60,060 bases of DNA from Cyanobacteriota bacterium. Lineage in GTDB: Bacteria; Cyanobacteriota; Cyanobacteriia; Cyanobacteriales; Microcoleaceae. The stretch is from NCBI GenBank assembly GCA_025362325.1, contig JANYGO010000356.1:1-60060 (forward strand), given 5' to 3'. Made by a program: the position numbers and the translations under genes. The notes beneath the pieces were generated by a model. That model made no database searches, was not told the DNA's origin, and was given only the letters and a program-made list of their open reading frames with translations. Each line of letters starts with the position of its first letter. Position 1 is the first letter of the stretch. This document shows, piece by piece, positions 1-7,781 of this stretch.

Positions 1-70
1 TTTTAATGAAAGAGTCTAAACAATCTATTTCTTTTTCCCTATCTTTTTGTGGCAGTTGTAAATTATTCAT
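1..70 (-). CDS. 5' end of a gene running off the left edge (unrecognised)
   Basis: An ATG on the minus strand at position 70 opens a frame of 23 codons that reaches the window edge without a stop (begins MNNLQLPQKD, rich in charged residues). There is no clear Shine-Dalgarno sequence in front of it and too little protein to name a family. The call rests only on the open frame next to a plausible promoter-sized gap before the next divergent gene; it could be chance. Confidence 0.3.
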   Translation of the reverse strand, partial: MNNLQLPQKDREKEIDCLDSFIK

Positions 71-120
71 GTTTTTGTTGTGACAATCAAGTATTGCATA
101 TAATTGTATCATAGTCTTGA

Positions 121-141
121 TAATGATTTAGGATTGCTATA
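121..141. repeat. Solo end of a MITE-like element
   Basis: The segment ATTTAGGATTGCTATA here is the same as the right terminal inverted repeat of the small element at 46152-46284. No matching left end is seen within the window upstream, so this is either a solo end or the right end of a copy whose other end lies in unrelated-looking sequence. Confidence 0.5.
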
Positions 142-210
142 AGAGATTGAGAGTAGAAATATTCAAATTGTTGAAGAGGATGAGTGGTAACGATCAAGAT
201 TTTTATGTCG

Positions 211-235
211 TATAATAGAGACAAAAATTAGGAGA
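211..235 (+). promoter_or_regulatory. Probable -10 box and ribosome binding site of the antitoxin-like gene
   Basis: A perfect TATAAT lies at 211-216, 25 bases before the ATG at 241, and AGGAG at 230-234 sits 6 bases before that ATG. No convincing -35 box is seen at the matching distance, so promoter activity is inferred from the -10 alone. Confidence 0.4.
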
Positions 236-240
236 TTAGT

Positions 241-531
241 ATGCAAGTATACAAACTTAAAGGTAAAATCGATGCAACTGGCAATTTGGTAGCTTTGGAA
301 CCCGTGGATATGCCGCCCCGAGATGTGGAAATCATCATTTTGCCGGTAGCTGATGCGGTTGTCAGTTCCCCACAGCTAGTAATCCAGTCAGAAGAAGCTA
401 ACCCTAAAAGAAAAGTGACAACTAAAATCAAGGCTTTGCAAGCCTGGTTTGAGAATACTCAGCCTGTCACGCCTGACTTCGATGCAGAGGAAGCTAGATG
501 GGAAGCTTTGAAGGAGAAACACAACTTGTGA
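241..531 (+). CDS. Antitoxin-like hypothetical protein
   Basis: 96 aa protein of a type common in cyanobacteria: an N-terminal beta-rich stretch (QVYKLKGKIDATGNLVALEP) followed by a charged linker and a helical C-terminus with a conserved-looking FDAEEARWEALKEKHNL tail. Proteins of this shape are commonly found immediately in front of PIN-domain toxins in cyanobacteria. The stop codon TGA overlaps a GTG that opens a 17-codon frame resembling a PIN start (see next entry), which supports the antitoxin reading. It has a clear AGGAG 6 bases before ATG and a TATAAT box. If it is an antitoxin, its toxin is gone here, making it an orphan. Function is inferred from length, shape and context; there is no hallmark catalytic motif. 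Confidence 0.6.
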   Translation: MQVYKLKGKIDATGNLVALEPVDMPPRDVEIIILPVADAVVSSPQLVIQSEEANPKRKVTTKIKALQAWFENTQPVTPDFDAEEARWEALKEKHNL

Positions 532-581
532 AAGTCCTCATGGACAGCAAGGATTCAAGACTTAACAAATTCTCCCTCTAG
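528..581 (+). pseudogene. 5' remnant of a PIN-domain toxin gene
   Basis: GTG at 528 overlaps the antitoxin-like stop (GTGA), a layout usual for toxin-antitoxin pairs. The frame reads VKVLMDSKDSRLNKFSL and then stops at 579-581. PIN toxins start with hydrophobic-hydrophobic-hydrophobic-Asp, as in KVLxDT/S, so the first seven residues fit and everything after does not. The rest of the roughly 130-codon domain is missing before the next gene at 638. I read this as a deleted toxin; a chance resemblance over seven residues cannot be excluded. Confidence 0.45.
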
Positions 582-637
582 CAGTTTTTAATTCTATGAA
601 ATACAGGACACAGCAGTGCAGTTTCCCACCCAAATCC

Positions 638-1708
638 CTAAACCTCCGACTCCAATTCTGTAGCCCGTAATTTCACGGGAAATTCAACTTTCTTCAACTC
701 AGACGACTCTAATAACTGCACTTTCTCCTCAGAATTAGCTTCACCATTCCGCCCTTTTCCCAACTTCTCGGCCAAAGTATCCCGCTGGTTTATCAGATAA
801 ATACTTACCAACGTCAGCCCTACTCCCATCGATTGCAGCGGATTCAACACTTCACCCAAGAACAAATTGCCGAACAGCAAAGCAAAAACAGGGGTAAGAA
901 ACGTCAGAGAACTTAAACTTGTCAGACTGCCGCTAGAAGCAAAATAAAAGAATAAACCGTAGGCGATCGCACTTCCGAACACTGTAGAATAAGCTAAAGC
1001 CATCCAACCCGAAAAATCGATATTCACAAACTGCTCGGACTCAGTAGCTGCCGAAAGTGCTAACAGCGGCAAACCGCCTAAAATCATGTGCCAGCCCGTC
1101 GCCACAATCGGGTCAACATAGCGACAAACCCAGCGCACCAAAACCGTACCCACAGCCATCGACAAAGCCGCCAACAGCATCAACCATTCCCCACCCTCAA
1201 ACACACTTTCGATACCCGCAGAAACCGGCGCGCTTTCAGGATGAAACAGCCCCAAAATCCAGCCATCAGGCAAACCAATTAAACTAATCCCAACTACGCC
1301 GATAGCTAATCCCAACCAGCCCCAAAAACCAATTTTTTCTTGAAACAGCCACAAACACAAAATCGCCACTGCTAGCGGTTGAGAATCAATCATCACCGAG
1401 CCCAAACCCGCACCTGTTCTCGCCAAACCTTCGGCTAAAAAGCCTTGAAACAAAGTAGCGTCAACTAAAGCAAACAGCGAAATCCACAGCCAAGCTTTCC
1501 AACCCTGCGGCTGCTGTTTTCCCATCAGTGCCGCCGCCAGCAACACCAACACGCCCGCAGGTACTAAACGCACAAATGCCACAAACAGCGGTGTCGTGTG
1601 TGGCATCACCCCCTTCATCGCTACCATCGCGGTTCCCCACAGGAAAAACGGCGCAATTAGCAACAGCGGGGCAAAGGGCAGTTTAGAATCGGTAAGTTTT
1701 AGCTGCAT
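638..1708 (-). CDS. EamA/DMT-superfamily permease (RhaT-like)
   Basis: 356 aa inner-membrane protein with about ten hydrophobic segments in two homologous halves, the layout of EamA (DUF6) drug/metabolite transporters. The first repeat begins PLLLIAPFFLWGTAMVAMKG, where the WGT after the first helix is typical; the second starts near LAALSMAVGTVLVRW. The last 50 residues are a hydrophilic cytoplasmic tail (LAEKLGKGRNGEANSEEK) that is longer than in most family members. The substrate cannot be told from sequence; relatives export amino acids or metabolites. It is monocistronic, convergent with the toxin remnant and divergent from sppA. Start is the ATG at 1708. Confidence 0.85.
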   Translation of the reverse strand: MQLKLTDSKLPFAPLLLIAPFFLWGTAMVAMKGVMPHTTPLFVAFVRLVPAGVLVLLAAALMGKQQPQGWKAWLWISLFALVDATLFQGFLAEGLARTGAGLGSVMIDSQPLAVAILCLWLFQEKIGFWGWLGLAIGVVGISLIGLPDGWILGLFHPESAPVSAGIESVFEGGEWLMLLAALSMAVGTVLVRWVCRYVDPIVATGWHMILGGLPLLALSAATESEQFVNIDFSGWMALAYSTVFGSAIAYGLFFYFASSGSLTSLSSLTFLTPVFALLFGNLFLGEVLNPLQSMGVGLTLVSIYLINQRDTLAEKLGKGRNGEANSEEKVQLLESSELKKVEFPVKLRATELESEV

Positions 1709-1961
1709 GGCGTAGGCTCCAAATAATTGATGAGAGTGGCTCTCACGGGAATGATGTAGATTTGTTAAGCAATTTTTACAATTATATATCGAAGGTGGGT
1801 TAAGTGCGATCGCACTTGCATGGGCGGTGCCAAGAGTGTCCGTCCTCTTCCTGACATCCGTTACATCCGTTACACAATCCGTTGCCGAACCTCTTCCTTC
1901 AAGAGATGAGTCACACTATAAGTTAGCTACAAAAAATCGTAACATTGCCTGTAAACTGCCC

Positions 1962-2780
1962 ATGATTTGGCCATTCAAACCCCGCTACCGCAAACAAATC
2001 GCCCGCATCGAAGTCACCGGAGCCATCGCCGGAGAAACCCGCAAACGAGTGCTAGAAGCGCTCAAAACCGTTGAAGAACGCAAATTTCCCGCCTTGCTGC
2101 TGCGGATAGACAGCCCCGGCGGCACAGTCGGCGATTCCCAAGAAATTTACAGCGCCCTCAAGCGTTTGGGCGAAAAAATCAAAATAGTCGCCAGTTTCGG
2201 CAATATTTCAGCTTCTGGCGGAGTTTACATCGGCATGGGATCCCAACATATTGTTGCCAATCCCGGTACGATTACTGGCAGCATTGGCGTGATTATCCGG
2301 GGTAATAATCTAGAAGGGCTGCTAGAAAAAGTTGGCGTTTCTTTTCAGGTGATTAAATCGGGGCCGTATAAAGATATCTTGGCATTCGATCGACAATTGA
2401 CCGAGCCCGAACAGCAAATTCTGCAAGACTTAATCGACAGCAGCTACCAGCAATTCGTCGAAACCGTTGCTGAATCGCGGAAACTGGCAGTTGAAAACGT
2501 CAAAACTTTTGCCGACGGTCGCGTTTTTACCGGCCAGCAAGCCTTAGAATTGGGTTTGGTCGATCGACTCGGAACAGAAGAGGACGCCCGCCGCTGGACA
2601 GCCGAACTCGCAGGCCTCGACCCGGAAAAAACCGAGTCTTGCACGCTAGAAAAACAAAAACCTTTCCTAAATCGCGTCTTGGGGAGTAGTCTGGATATAT
2701 CCGGGCTTAGGGCTTACAATAATTTGCTGGAATTCGAGCTTTCTACTAGCGGTTTGCCGCTGTGGATGTATCGCCCGTGA
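1962..2780 (+). CDS. sppA: Signal peptide peptidase SppA, short (36K-type) form
   Basis: 272 aa from the ATG at 1962 (starts MIWPFKPRYRK). The frame is open for 45 codons further upstream, but that stretch is atypical and is likely 5' leader. Peptidase family S49 serine-lysine protease that degrades cleaved signal peptides at the membrane. Seen: oxyanion/active-site region IDSPGGTVGDS (49-59), nucleophile Ser85 in GNISASGG, and the lysine-bearing SGPYKDI segment (133-139). Length and order match the bacterial short SppA, with one catalytic domain that assembles as an oligomer. No strong N-terminal anchor is visible, unlike Bacillus SppA. A second, long SppA lies at 29327-31147. Confidence 0.9.
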   Translation: MIWPFKPRYRKQIARIEVTGAIAGETRKRVLEALKTVEERKFPALLLRIDSPGGTVGDSQEIYSALKRLGEKIKIVASFGNISASGGVYIGMGSQHIVANPGTITGSIGVIIRGNNLEGLLEKVGVSFQVIKSGPYKDILAFDRQLTEPEQQILQDLIDSSYQQFVETVAESRKLAVENVKTFADGRVFTGQQALELGLVDRLGTEEDARRWTAELAGLDPEKTESCTLEKQKPFLNRVLGSSLDISGLRAYNNLLEFELSTSGLPLWMYRP

Positions 2781-2788
2781 TTAAATAG

Positions 2789-2909
2789 TCAGTTGGCAGT
2801 TGGCAGTAGTCAGTGGGCAGTGGTAATTGGTAATTAGTAATTGGTAATTGCAACTAGCAACTGACAACTAACAACTAACAACTGACAACTGACAACTGAA
2901 CAACTGACT
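2789..2909. repeat. Short tandem heptameric repeats (AACTGAC / AACTAAC units)
   Basis: The spacer between sppA and aroH is made of degenerate 7-bp units: first TTGGCAG/TTGGTAA variants, then AACTGAC and AACTAAC units up to just before the aroH ribosome binding site. These are cyanobacterial STRR-type repeats. Similar stretches occur at 13011-13056, 29071-29322 and 58292-58322. Confidence 0.8.
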
Positions 2910-2927
2910 AATATGGAGGAAATTTGC

Positions 2928-3320
2928 GTGGAATGGCAAGTGCGGGCGATTCGTGGGGCTACTACTGCTAGCGAGAATTCGGTGGCAGCAATTCGAGAAG
3001 CGGTGAGAGAATTATTAGATGAATTAGAAGGGAAAAATGATATAAATCCAGATTTAATTATTAGTGCTACGTTTTCTGCTACTCGCGATTTAGATGCTGT
3101 GTTTCCGGCGGCGATCGCCCGCGAACGTCCTCACTGGTGCAATGTTCCTTTGTTGGATGTACAGCAAATGCACGTTGAGGGTTCTTTGCAACGCTGCATC
3201 CGGTTTTTAATTCACGTTAATTGGCCGGCCCATACTGAAATTTATCATCCTTATTTGCGGGGAGCCCAAAATTTGCGACCGGATTGGAATTTAGCGGTGG
3301 CGGTGGCTGGGGAAAAATAA
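2928..3320 (+). CDS. aroH: Chorismate mutase, AroH class
   Basis: 130 aa. Converts chorismate to prephenate, the first step from chorismate toward Phe and Tyr. It belongs to the trimeric AroH fold of Bacillus type, not the helical AroQ type. Seen: RAIRGATT near the start (active-site Arg), the ENSVAAIREAVRELL helix, the QQMHVEGSLQRCIR segment carrying the catalytic Glu and Arg, and the IYHPYLRGAQNLRPDW end with the active-site Tyr. The start is set by GGAGGA at 2915-2920, which lies 7 bases before the GTG at 2928; an ATG at 2913 would sit inside that ribosome binding site. It is followed by a strong terminator. Confidence 0.95.
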   Translation: MEWQVRAIRGATTASENSVAAIREAVRELLDELEGKNDINPDLIISATFSATRDLDAVFPAAIARERPHWCNVPLLDVQQMHVEGSLQRCIRFLIHVNWPAHTEIYHPYLRGAQNLRPDWNLAVAVAGEK

Positions 3321-3349
3321 GAAAATCACTTTTTGATTGATTCAAGAGT

Positions 3350-3380
3350 AAACCCACCATTGCTGGTGGGTTTATTTTTA
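3350..3380 (+). terminator. Rho-independent terminator of aroH
   Basis: Perfect 10-bp stem (AAACCCACCA / TGGTGGGTTT, 3350-3359 and 3364-3373) with a TTGC loop, followed by a T-rich run (ATTTTTAA). It ends the sppA-aroH direction 30 bases after the aroH stop. Confidence 0.85.
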
Positions 3381-3457
3381 ACTTAGGAATGAAGATTGGT
3401 AGATAAAAATTGACATTCCTGGACGCACTAGATAAAATAAAAACAAAAAAATCAAGC

Positions 3458-4243
3458 ATGAGCATTAAGAGAATAGTCGATCGCAATCTACGGATTTTGG
3501 GAGCGGCGGTTCCTGGTTACTACAAAATATTTGTTTGTATCAGCTTGTTATTGCTTGTCTCAAACTTATTATTTGGTGAACTAGCCTTTTCTTCACCAAA
3601 AGTACAGCCCAGCGCGCCCCAGGATTTTTTTAGTTGGTGTATAGGAACAATTTCCGGGACAAATCCTCCAATCAAAGGAGTAATAATTGATCAAATTTGG
3701 CTGGATATGAGGCCAAATGAACTTAGCGAGATTAATAGTGAAACCTGTAAGAGTATCCAAGAAGCACTGCTAAGAGGGACAAAATTAGACCTGCGTCCAA
3801 CTACGTTTATGGGCAATGCTTTTAATGACTTGCCTCCCGAAAAACGTTTGATAGTCGATTTGCAGCCAATAGCTTCCCTTACCCATCTTGAGGAACTAAA
3901 TTTAGCAGGTAATTTTTTAATTTACGACCTCAAACCATTGGCATCTTTGACTAAATTGCAAGTCCTCGGTCTGGGTGATAATAAAATTACTGACATTACA
4001 CCCCTGAGTAAACTTAAAAAACTCCGCAAACTAGATTTATACAACAACGAAATCACCGATATTACACCCCTGACTAAACTCAAAGAACTCCGCAAAGTAG
4101 ATTTACGCCAAAACAAAATCACCGATATATTCCCACTTCATGAATTACCTAATCTCCAGGAAGTTCTACTATCTGGTAATGATTTATTGAGTCTTGATTG
4201 TCCTTTAAAAATTCAGTCTAGCTGCCAATTTGTGGATAAGTAG
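3458..4243 (+). CDS. Exported leucine-rich-repeat protein (internalin-type LRR)
   Basis: 261 aa from the ATG at 3458 (MSIKRIVDRNLR); a TTG 48 bases upstream is a weaker alternative. A strong hydrophobic segment (YKIFVCISLLLLVSNLLFG) near residue 28 works as signal or anchor and is followed by a cysteine-containing stretch. The C-terminal half holds about five 22-residue LRR units of the type L..L..L.L..N.I.DI.PL (for example LRKLDLYNNEITDITPL). These internalin-like units bind proteins or glycans outside the cytoplasm. The two central repeats are nearly identical in DNA, suggesting recent duplication. No partner gene is evident; the following gene is convergent. Confidence 0.8.
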   Translation: MSIKRIVDRNLRILGAAVPGYYKIFVCISLLLLVSNLLFGELAFSSPKVQPSAPQDFFSWCIGTISGTNPPIKGVIIDQIWLDMRPNELSEINSETCKSIQEALLRGTKLDLRPTTFMGNAFNDLPPEKRLIVDLQPIASLTHLEELNLAGNFLIYDLKPLASLTKLQVLGLGDNKITDITPLSKLKKLRKLDLYNNEITDITPLTKLKELRKVDLRQNKITDIFPLHELPNLQEVLLSGNDLLSLDCPLKIQSSCQFVDK

Positions 4244-4301
4244 GTGGATAGATTAATTTGAGCTTACCTTTTCCGGTTGGGATTTCCCGCTCAAAACAAC
4301 A

Positions 4302-4338
4302 TAAAAAAAACCGGCTTCTTTGAGAAACCGGGTTTTTG
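4302..4338. terminator. Bidirectional terminator-like hairpin (AACCCGG repeat family)
   Basis: ACCGGCTTCTTTGAGAAACC forms the core of an imperfect hairpin with A-rich left and T-rich right flanks, between the convergent LRR and crtR genes. The same CCCGGTTTCTT..AAGAAACCGGG hairpin recurs at 31231-31262 and 53857-53893, each time just downstream of genes, so it is a dispersed repeat serving as a terminator. Confidence 0.65.
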
Positions 4339-5229
4339 TTAATCAGACGCTTTTTTGTGATGCAACCTAATCCCTAAAAAGATGTCATATATAAAACTCC
4401 AAAAGTCCTTTTTTCCTTCCAATATTCCCAAACTTTGAGGAGAACCTTTTTCATCTAACAGTGGCTTGACAGCTTCGTAGGCTGGCTTGTAATTGTACCA
4501 AGGAATTGAAGGCCACAGGTGATGAATCAGGTGATAATTCTGCCCCAAAATTAAGATATTTAGAATTGGACTAGGATATACTCTGGCATTTTTCCAGCGA
4601 TCGCGCTCGTGAAACGGACGGTGTGGCAAATAATCAAAAAATAACCCCAACGCCAACCCCACCACTAAAGCAGGAGAAAACCAAAAATTCAGCACATAAC
4701 CTAAATGGTCGTATTGAATGGAGATATACACCACTCCGATCACAAACAAACGACTGAAAAACCATTCCCAAAGTTCGTTTTTTCGCCACAGTTTGCGCTT
4801 AAAAAAGAAAATCTCGTGGTAAAAAAACCTCGCAGCAATCAACCACAGAGGCCCACCTGTAGAAACATAATGGTCTGGATCGTTTTCTGGGTCATTAACG
4901 TGAGCGTGATGCTGCATATGTACCCGCGTAAACACGGGGTAAGCAAAGCCCAACATCAGCGCGCTACCGTGTCCCAAAATAGCATTGATTGTGCGATCGC
5001 GATGAGCTGCATTGTGAGACGCATCGTGAATCACTGTTCCAGCCATGTGCAAAGCCAACACGTTCAGTGAAAAACAGCACCATTGGGGCCAGTCTCCGTA
5101 CCAGAAACCCACAAAGGAAATCGCGATAATCGCTAATGAACTCAAAAACAACAGCAGCGTCGGATTCAAGTCACCGGGAGGACTCAGAAACTCTTTCGGC
5201 ACTGTCAGCGGCCGTCCTGCCTCCGACAT
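4339..5229 (-). CDS. crtR: Beta-carotene hydroxylase, CrtR type (membrane di-iron hydroxylase)
   Basis: 296 aa integral membrane enzyme of the fatty-acid desaturase/hydroxylase superfamily. Histidine clusters that bind the di-iron centre are seen: HDASHNAAH (about residue 68), HMQHHAH (about 105) and HLIHHLWP (about 235), plus PHRPFHERD. N-terminal LTVPKEFLSPPGDLNPTLL is characteristic of cyanobacterial CrtR, which hydroxylates beta-rings to give zeaxanthin and myxoxanthophyll precursors. The alternative is a CrtW-type ketolase, a close relative; CrtR is favoured by the N-terminus and length. AGGAG lies 11 bases before the ATG at 5229; a GTG 12 bases upstream overlaps that site and is less likely. 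Confidence 0.8.
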   Translation of the reverse strand: MSEAGRPLTVPKEFLSPPGDLNPTLLLFLSSLAIIAISFVGFWYGDWPQWCCFSLNVLALHMAGTVIHDASHNAAHRDRTINAILGHGSALMLGFAYPVFTRVHMQHHAHVNDPENDPDHYVSTGGPLWLIAARFFYHEIFFFKRKLWRKNELWEWFFSRLFVIGVVYISIQYDHLGYVLNFWFSPALVVGLALGLFFDYLPHRPFHERDRWKNARVYPSPILNILILGQNYHLIHHLWPSIPWYNYKPAYEAVKPLLDEKGSPQSLGILEGKKDFWSFIYDIFLGIRLHHKKASD

Positions 5230-5658
5230 CTTTGTTAACACTCCTTAATATTTCACACTTGCGTAGTATAAGATACAACCCTCCCCATAGTAAAGTTTCG
5301 TGAAAAAACTGAGTTGGCTCAGAAGACACTAGCGCCTGCACCACAAGCAAAGTATTGCTGCTCGGAAACCATACCACTGCTAGATTAGTCAAAGGGCAGA
5401 GCAGCCCAACTCAAATAAATGGGTATATCTGTATTTATGTCAAGCCTGGGAGCGGAAATATTTTCAAAAAAGGGCGATCGTCAAGAAAAGATTACCGATC
5501 GGTAAAAAGTCAGATATTGTATATATTGGTCAATGCTTGCTGTTTTGACGACTATCAAAATTTTTAAAACTTGAGACTAGCGTCATTTGCTTGTAGTGAA
5601 AGATGAAACGTTAGCCGAAATTTAAACAAGAAATCCTCCAGCCACCCCATCTCAATTC
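5230..5658. other. Intergenic region between divergent crtR and pyk
   Basis: About 430 bases with no credible gene. It must hold the divergent promoters of crtR and pyk. A palindrome ACCGATCGGT lies near 5493-5502, and an AGGAG precedes crtR. No riboswitch-like structure was recognised. Confidence 0.6.
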
Positions 5659-7446
5659 ATGCAACCGCCAAAAGCCCTACGCCGAACTAAAATTGTCGCC
5701 ACCATTGGCCCTGCCACATCCGACCCACAAGTGCTGCGCAACCTCATAGAAGCTGGTGCCACAACTTTGCGACTCAACTTTTCCCACGGAACGGAAGATG
5801 ACCACCTACGCAGCATTCGTTTGATCCGGCAAACCTCCTTTGAACTCAACCAGCCCGTTGCCATCCTCCAAGACCTCCAGGGCCCAAAAATTCGTTTAGG
5901 GCGCTTTGAAACAGGCTCTATAGTTGTCAAAAACGGCGATCCTTTCATTTTGACCAGCCGCCCGGTTGTCGGCACAGAGCTCATTTCCTCCGTCACCTAC
6001 GAAACCCTAGCTGCGGAAGTCCCAGAGGGAGCCACGATTCTGCTCGACGACGGGAAAGTGGAAATGCGCGTCGAAAAAGTAGACCGCGGCGCGGGAGAAC
6101 TGTACTGCCGCGTTGTCGTGGGCGGGCCGCTTTCCAACAACAAAGGCGTGAATTTTCCGGGAGTATACCTGTCAATTAAGGCACTCACAGATAAAGACCG
6201 CAAAGATTTAATGTTCGGCCTCGACCAAGGTGTCGATTGGGTAGCCCTGAGCTTCGTGCGCAATCCCCAGGATATGCTGGAAATTAAAGAATTGATTGCC
6301 AGTGCGGGCAAGCAAGTACCGGTGATTGCTAAGATCGAAAAGCACGAGGCGATCGAACAAATGGAAGAAATTCTCGCCCTTTGCAACGGCGTGATGGTCG
6401 CCCGCGGCGATTTGGGAGTGGAACTCCCCGCCGAAGACGTGCCGATTTTGCAAAAGCGGCTGATTGCGACTTCCAACCGCATGGGGATTCCGGTGATTAC
6501 CGCTACCCAGATGCTCGACAGCATGGTCAACAATCCCCGTCCCACCCGCGCCGAGATTTCCGACGTGGCCAACGCGATTCTCGACGGAACTGATGCGGTG
6601 ATGCTTTCCAATGAAACCGCTGTCGGCAATTTCCCTGTCGAAGCGGTGGCGACGATGGCGAGAATTGCGGTGCGGATGGAGAGGGAAGGGATTAAGCGCA
6701 ATATTAGAAATGTAGAAGATGTCGGTCGATCGATCACCAACGGCATCAGCCAAGCAGTCAGCCAAATCGCCGAACAGTTAAACGCAGCGGCGATTATGAC
6801 GCTGACCAAAACCGGCTCTACAGCCCGCAATGTCTCGAAATTCCGACCAAAAACTCCAATTTTGGCAATTACTCCCCACGTAGACGTAGCCCGACAACTG
6901 CAATTAGTCTGGGGAGTCAAACCCTTGCTGGTGCTGGATTTGCCCTCCACAGGTCAGACATTTCAATCTGCGATGAATGTCGCCCAGGAAAAAGAGTTAC
7001 TATCCGACGGAGATTTAGTGGTGATGACCGCCGGTACTCTGCAAGGGGTTGCTGGATCAACGGATTTGATCAAAGTTGAGGTAGTCACAGCCGTTTTAGG
7101 CAAAGGCACCGGTGTCGGTTTGGGTTCGGTGAGTGGCATGGCCAGGGTTGCTCGCACTTCTGCGGATGTAGCGAATTTCCACGCTGGAGACATTTTGGTA
7201 GTAGAGCGCACCAGCGCCGATTTTGTGGAGATGATTCGCAAAGCAGCCGGTGTGGTGACGGAGGACGAAAGTTTGACTTCTCACGCCGCAATTATCGGTT
7301 TGCGCTTGGGCGTGCCGGTGATGGTGGGCGTGGAGAATGCGACGCGGGTAATTCGAGACGGAACTATGCTGACGTTGGATATGCAGCGGGGTTTGGTTTA
7401 TTCCGGGGCCAGAGCCGGCTCAAACGAGGGGGAACTGGTCGTTTAA
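5659..7446 (+). CDS. pyk: Pyruvate kinase with C-terminal PEP-utiliser domain
   Basis: 595 aa. Last step of glycolysis: PEP + ADP to pyruvate + ATP. Seen: N-terminal RRTKIVATIGPATSD, LRLNFSHG, the active-site stretch VPVIAKIEKHEAIEQMEEI and MVARGDLGVELP, the ITATQMLDSM loop, then the alpha/beta C domain. Beyond the usual 470 or so residues there is about 110 aa ending in a swivelling PEP-utilisers mobile domain (AGVVTEDESLTSHAAIIGLRLGVPVMVG), as in Bacillus and many cyanobacterial Pyk. Its catalytic-type His is present (TSHAA), although Ser replaces the Cys seen in PTS enzyme I. The gene is monocistronic with its own terminator. Confidence 0.97.
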   Translation: MQPPKALRRTKIVATIGPATSDPQVLRNLIEAGATTLRLNFSHGTEDDHLRSIRLIRQTSFELNQPVAILQDLQGPKIRLGRFETGSIVVKNGDPFILTSRPVVGTELISSVTYETLAAEVPEGATILLDDGKVEMRVEKVDRGAGELYCRVVVGGPLSNNKGVNFPGVYLSIKALTDKDRKDLMFGLDQGVDWVALSFVRNPQDMLEIKELIASAGKQVPVIAKIEKHEAIEQMEEILALCNGVMVARGDLGVELPAEDVPILQKRLIATSNRMGIPVITATQMLDSMVNNPRPTRAEISDVANAILDGTDAVMLSNETAVGNFPVEAVATMARIAVRMEREGIKRNIRNVEDVGRSITNGISQAVSQIAEQLNAAAIMTLTKTGSTARNVSKFRPKTPILAITPHVDVARQLQLVWGVKPLLVLDLPSTGQTFQSAMNVAQEKELLSDGDLVVMTAGTLQGVAGSTDLIKVEVVTAVLGKGTGVGLGSVSGMARVARTSADVANFHAGDILVVERTSADFVEMIRKAAGVVTEDESLTSHAAIIGLRLGVPVMVGVENATRVIRDGTMLTLDMQRGLVYSGARAGSNEGELVV

Positions 7447-7454
7447 GAAGTTCT

Positions 7455-7499
7455 GAGTTGTGGAGTTTTGAATTAAATTCTACAACTCATTGCTTTTTT
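7455..7499 (+). terminator. Terminator of pyk
   Basis: GAGTTGT (7455-7461) pairs with ACAACTC (7482-7488), extended by GGA/TTC inside, followed by GCTTTTTTG. It lies between the pyk stop and the tRNA promoter. Confidence 0.75.
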
Positions 7500-7525
7500 G
7501 TTGGATTTGTGCTACCATTCATAAT
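7498..7525 (+). promoter_or_regulatory. Probable sigma-70 promoter of tRNA-Thr
   Basis: TTGTTG (7498-7503) and CATAAT (7520-7525) are spaced by 16 bases and place the transcription start at about the first base of the tRNA at 7532. Confidence 0.5.
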
Positions 7526-7531
7526 CGTCTT

Positions 7532-7603
7532 GCCGATGTAGCTCAGTGGTAGAGTAACCGATTCGTAATCGGTCGGTCGCGGGTTCAAATCCCGCCATTG
7601 GCT
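7532..7603 (+). tRNA. tRNA-Thr (anticodon CGU)
   Basis: 72-nt cloverleaf. The acceptor GCCGATG pairs with CATTGGC, the D arm contains GCTC..GAGT, the anticodon stem ACCGA/TCGGT encloses the loop TTCGTAA with anticodon CGT at 7564-7566, and the T arm is GCGGGTTCAAATCCCGC. CCA is not encoded, as usual in cyanobacteria. It decodes ACG. Confidence 0.97.
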
Positions 7604-7656
7604 TTGAGTTTCAGGATTTTTGCGAAAACGAAGCCATTAAATTTAACGGTTAATTA

Positions 7657-7769
7657 GGTTTGTAGTGAGGACTTTAGTCCTGATTGATTAATTAACGAAG
7701 AGAGAAGAAAGGACTTGGATTCCGAACGATGGAACGGTTAATTAGGTTTGTAGTGAGGACTTTAGTCCT
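7657..7769 (+). repeat. Two copies of the GAGGACTTTAGTCCT dispersed repeat
   Basis: GTTTGTAGTGAGGACTTTAG + TCCTGATT occurs at 7657-7681 and again at 7745-7769, each preceded by the same TTAATTAGG context, so about 40 bp is directly repeated. It belongs to the palindromic repeat family found at ten or more places in this window. It lies between tRNA-Thr and the 3' end of the potassium channel gene. Confidence 0.85.
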
Positions 7770-7781
7770 GATTAATTGATT

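Noticed and set aside
4339-5229. Fatty acid desaturase or CrtW ketolase instead of CrtR
   Set aside because: Length, N-terminal LTVPKEFLSPPGD and the His-cluster spacing fit CrtR better, although CrtW remains a minor possibility.
5997-6950. Long minus-strand open frame opposite pyk
   Set aside because: Fully inside a clearly recognised pyruvate kinase; reflects codon bias of pyk, with no family resemblance.
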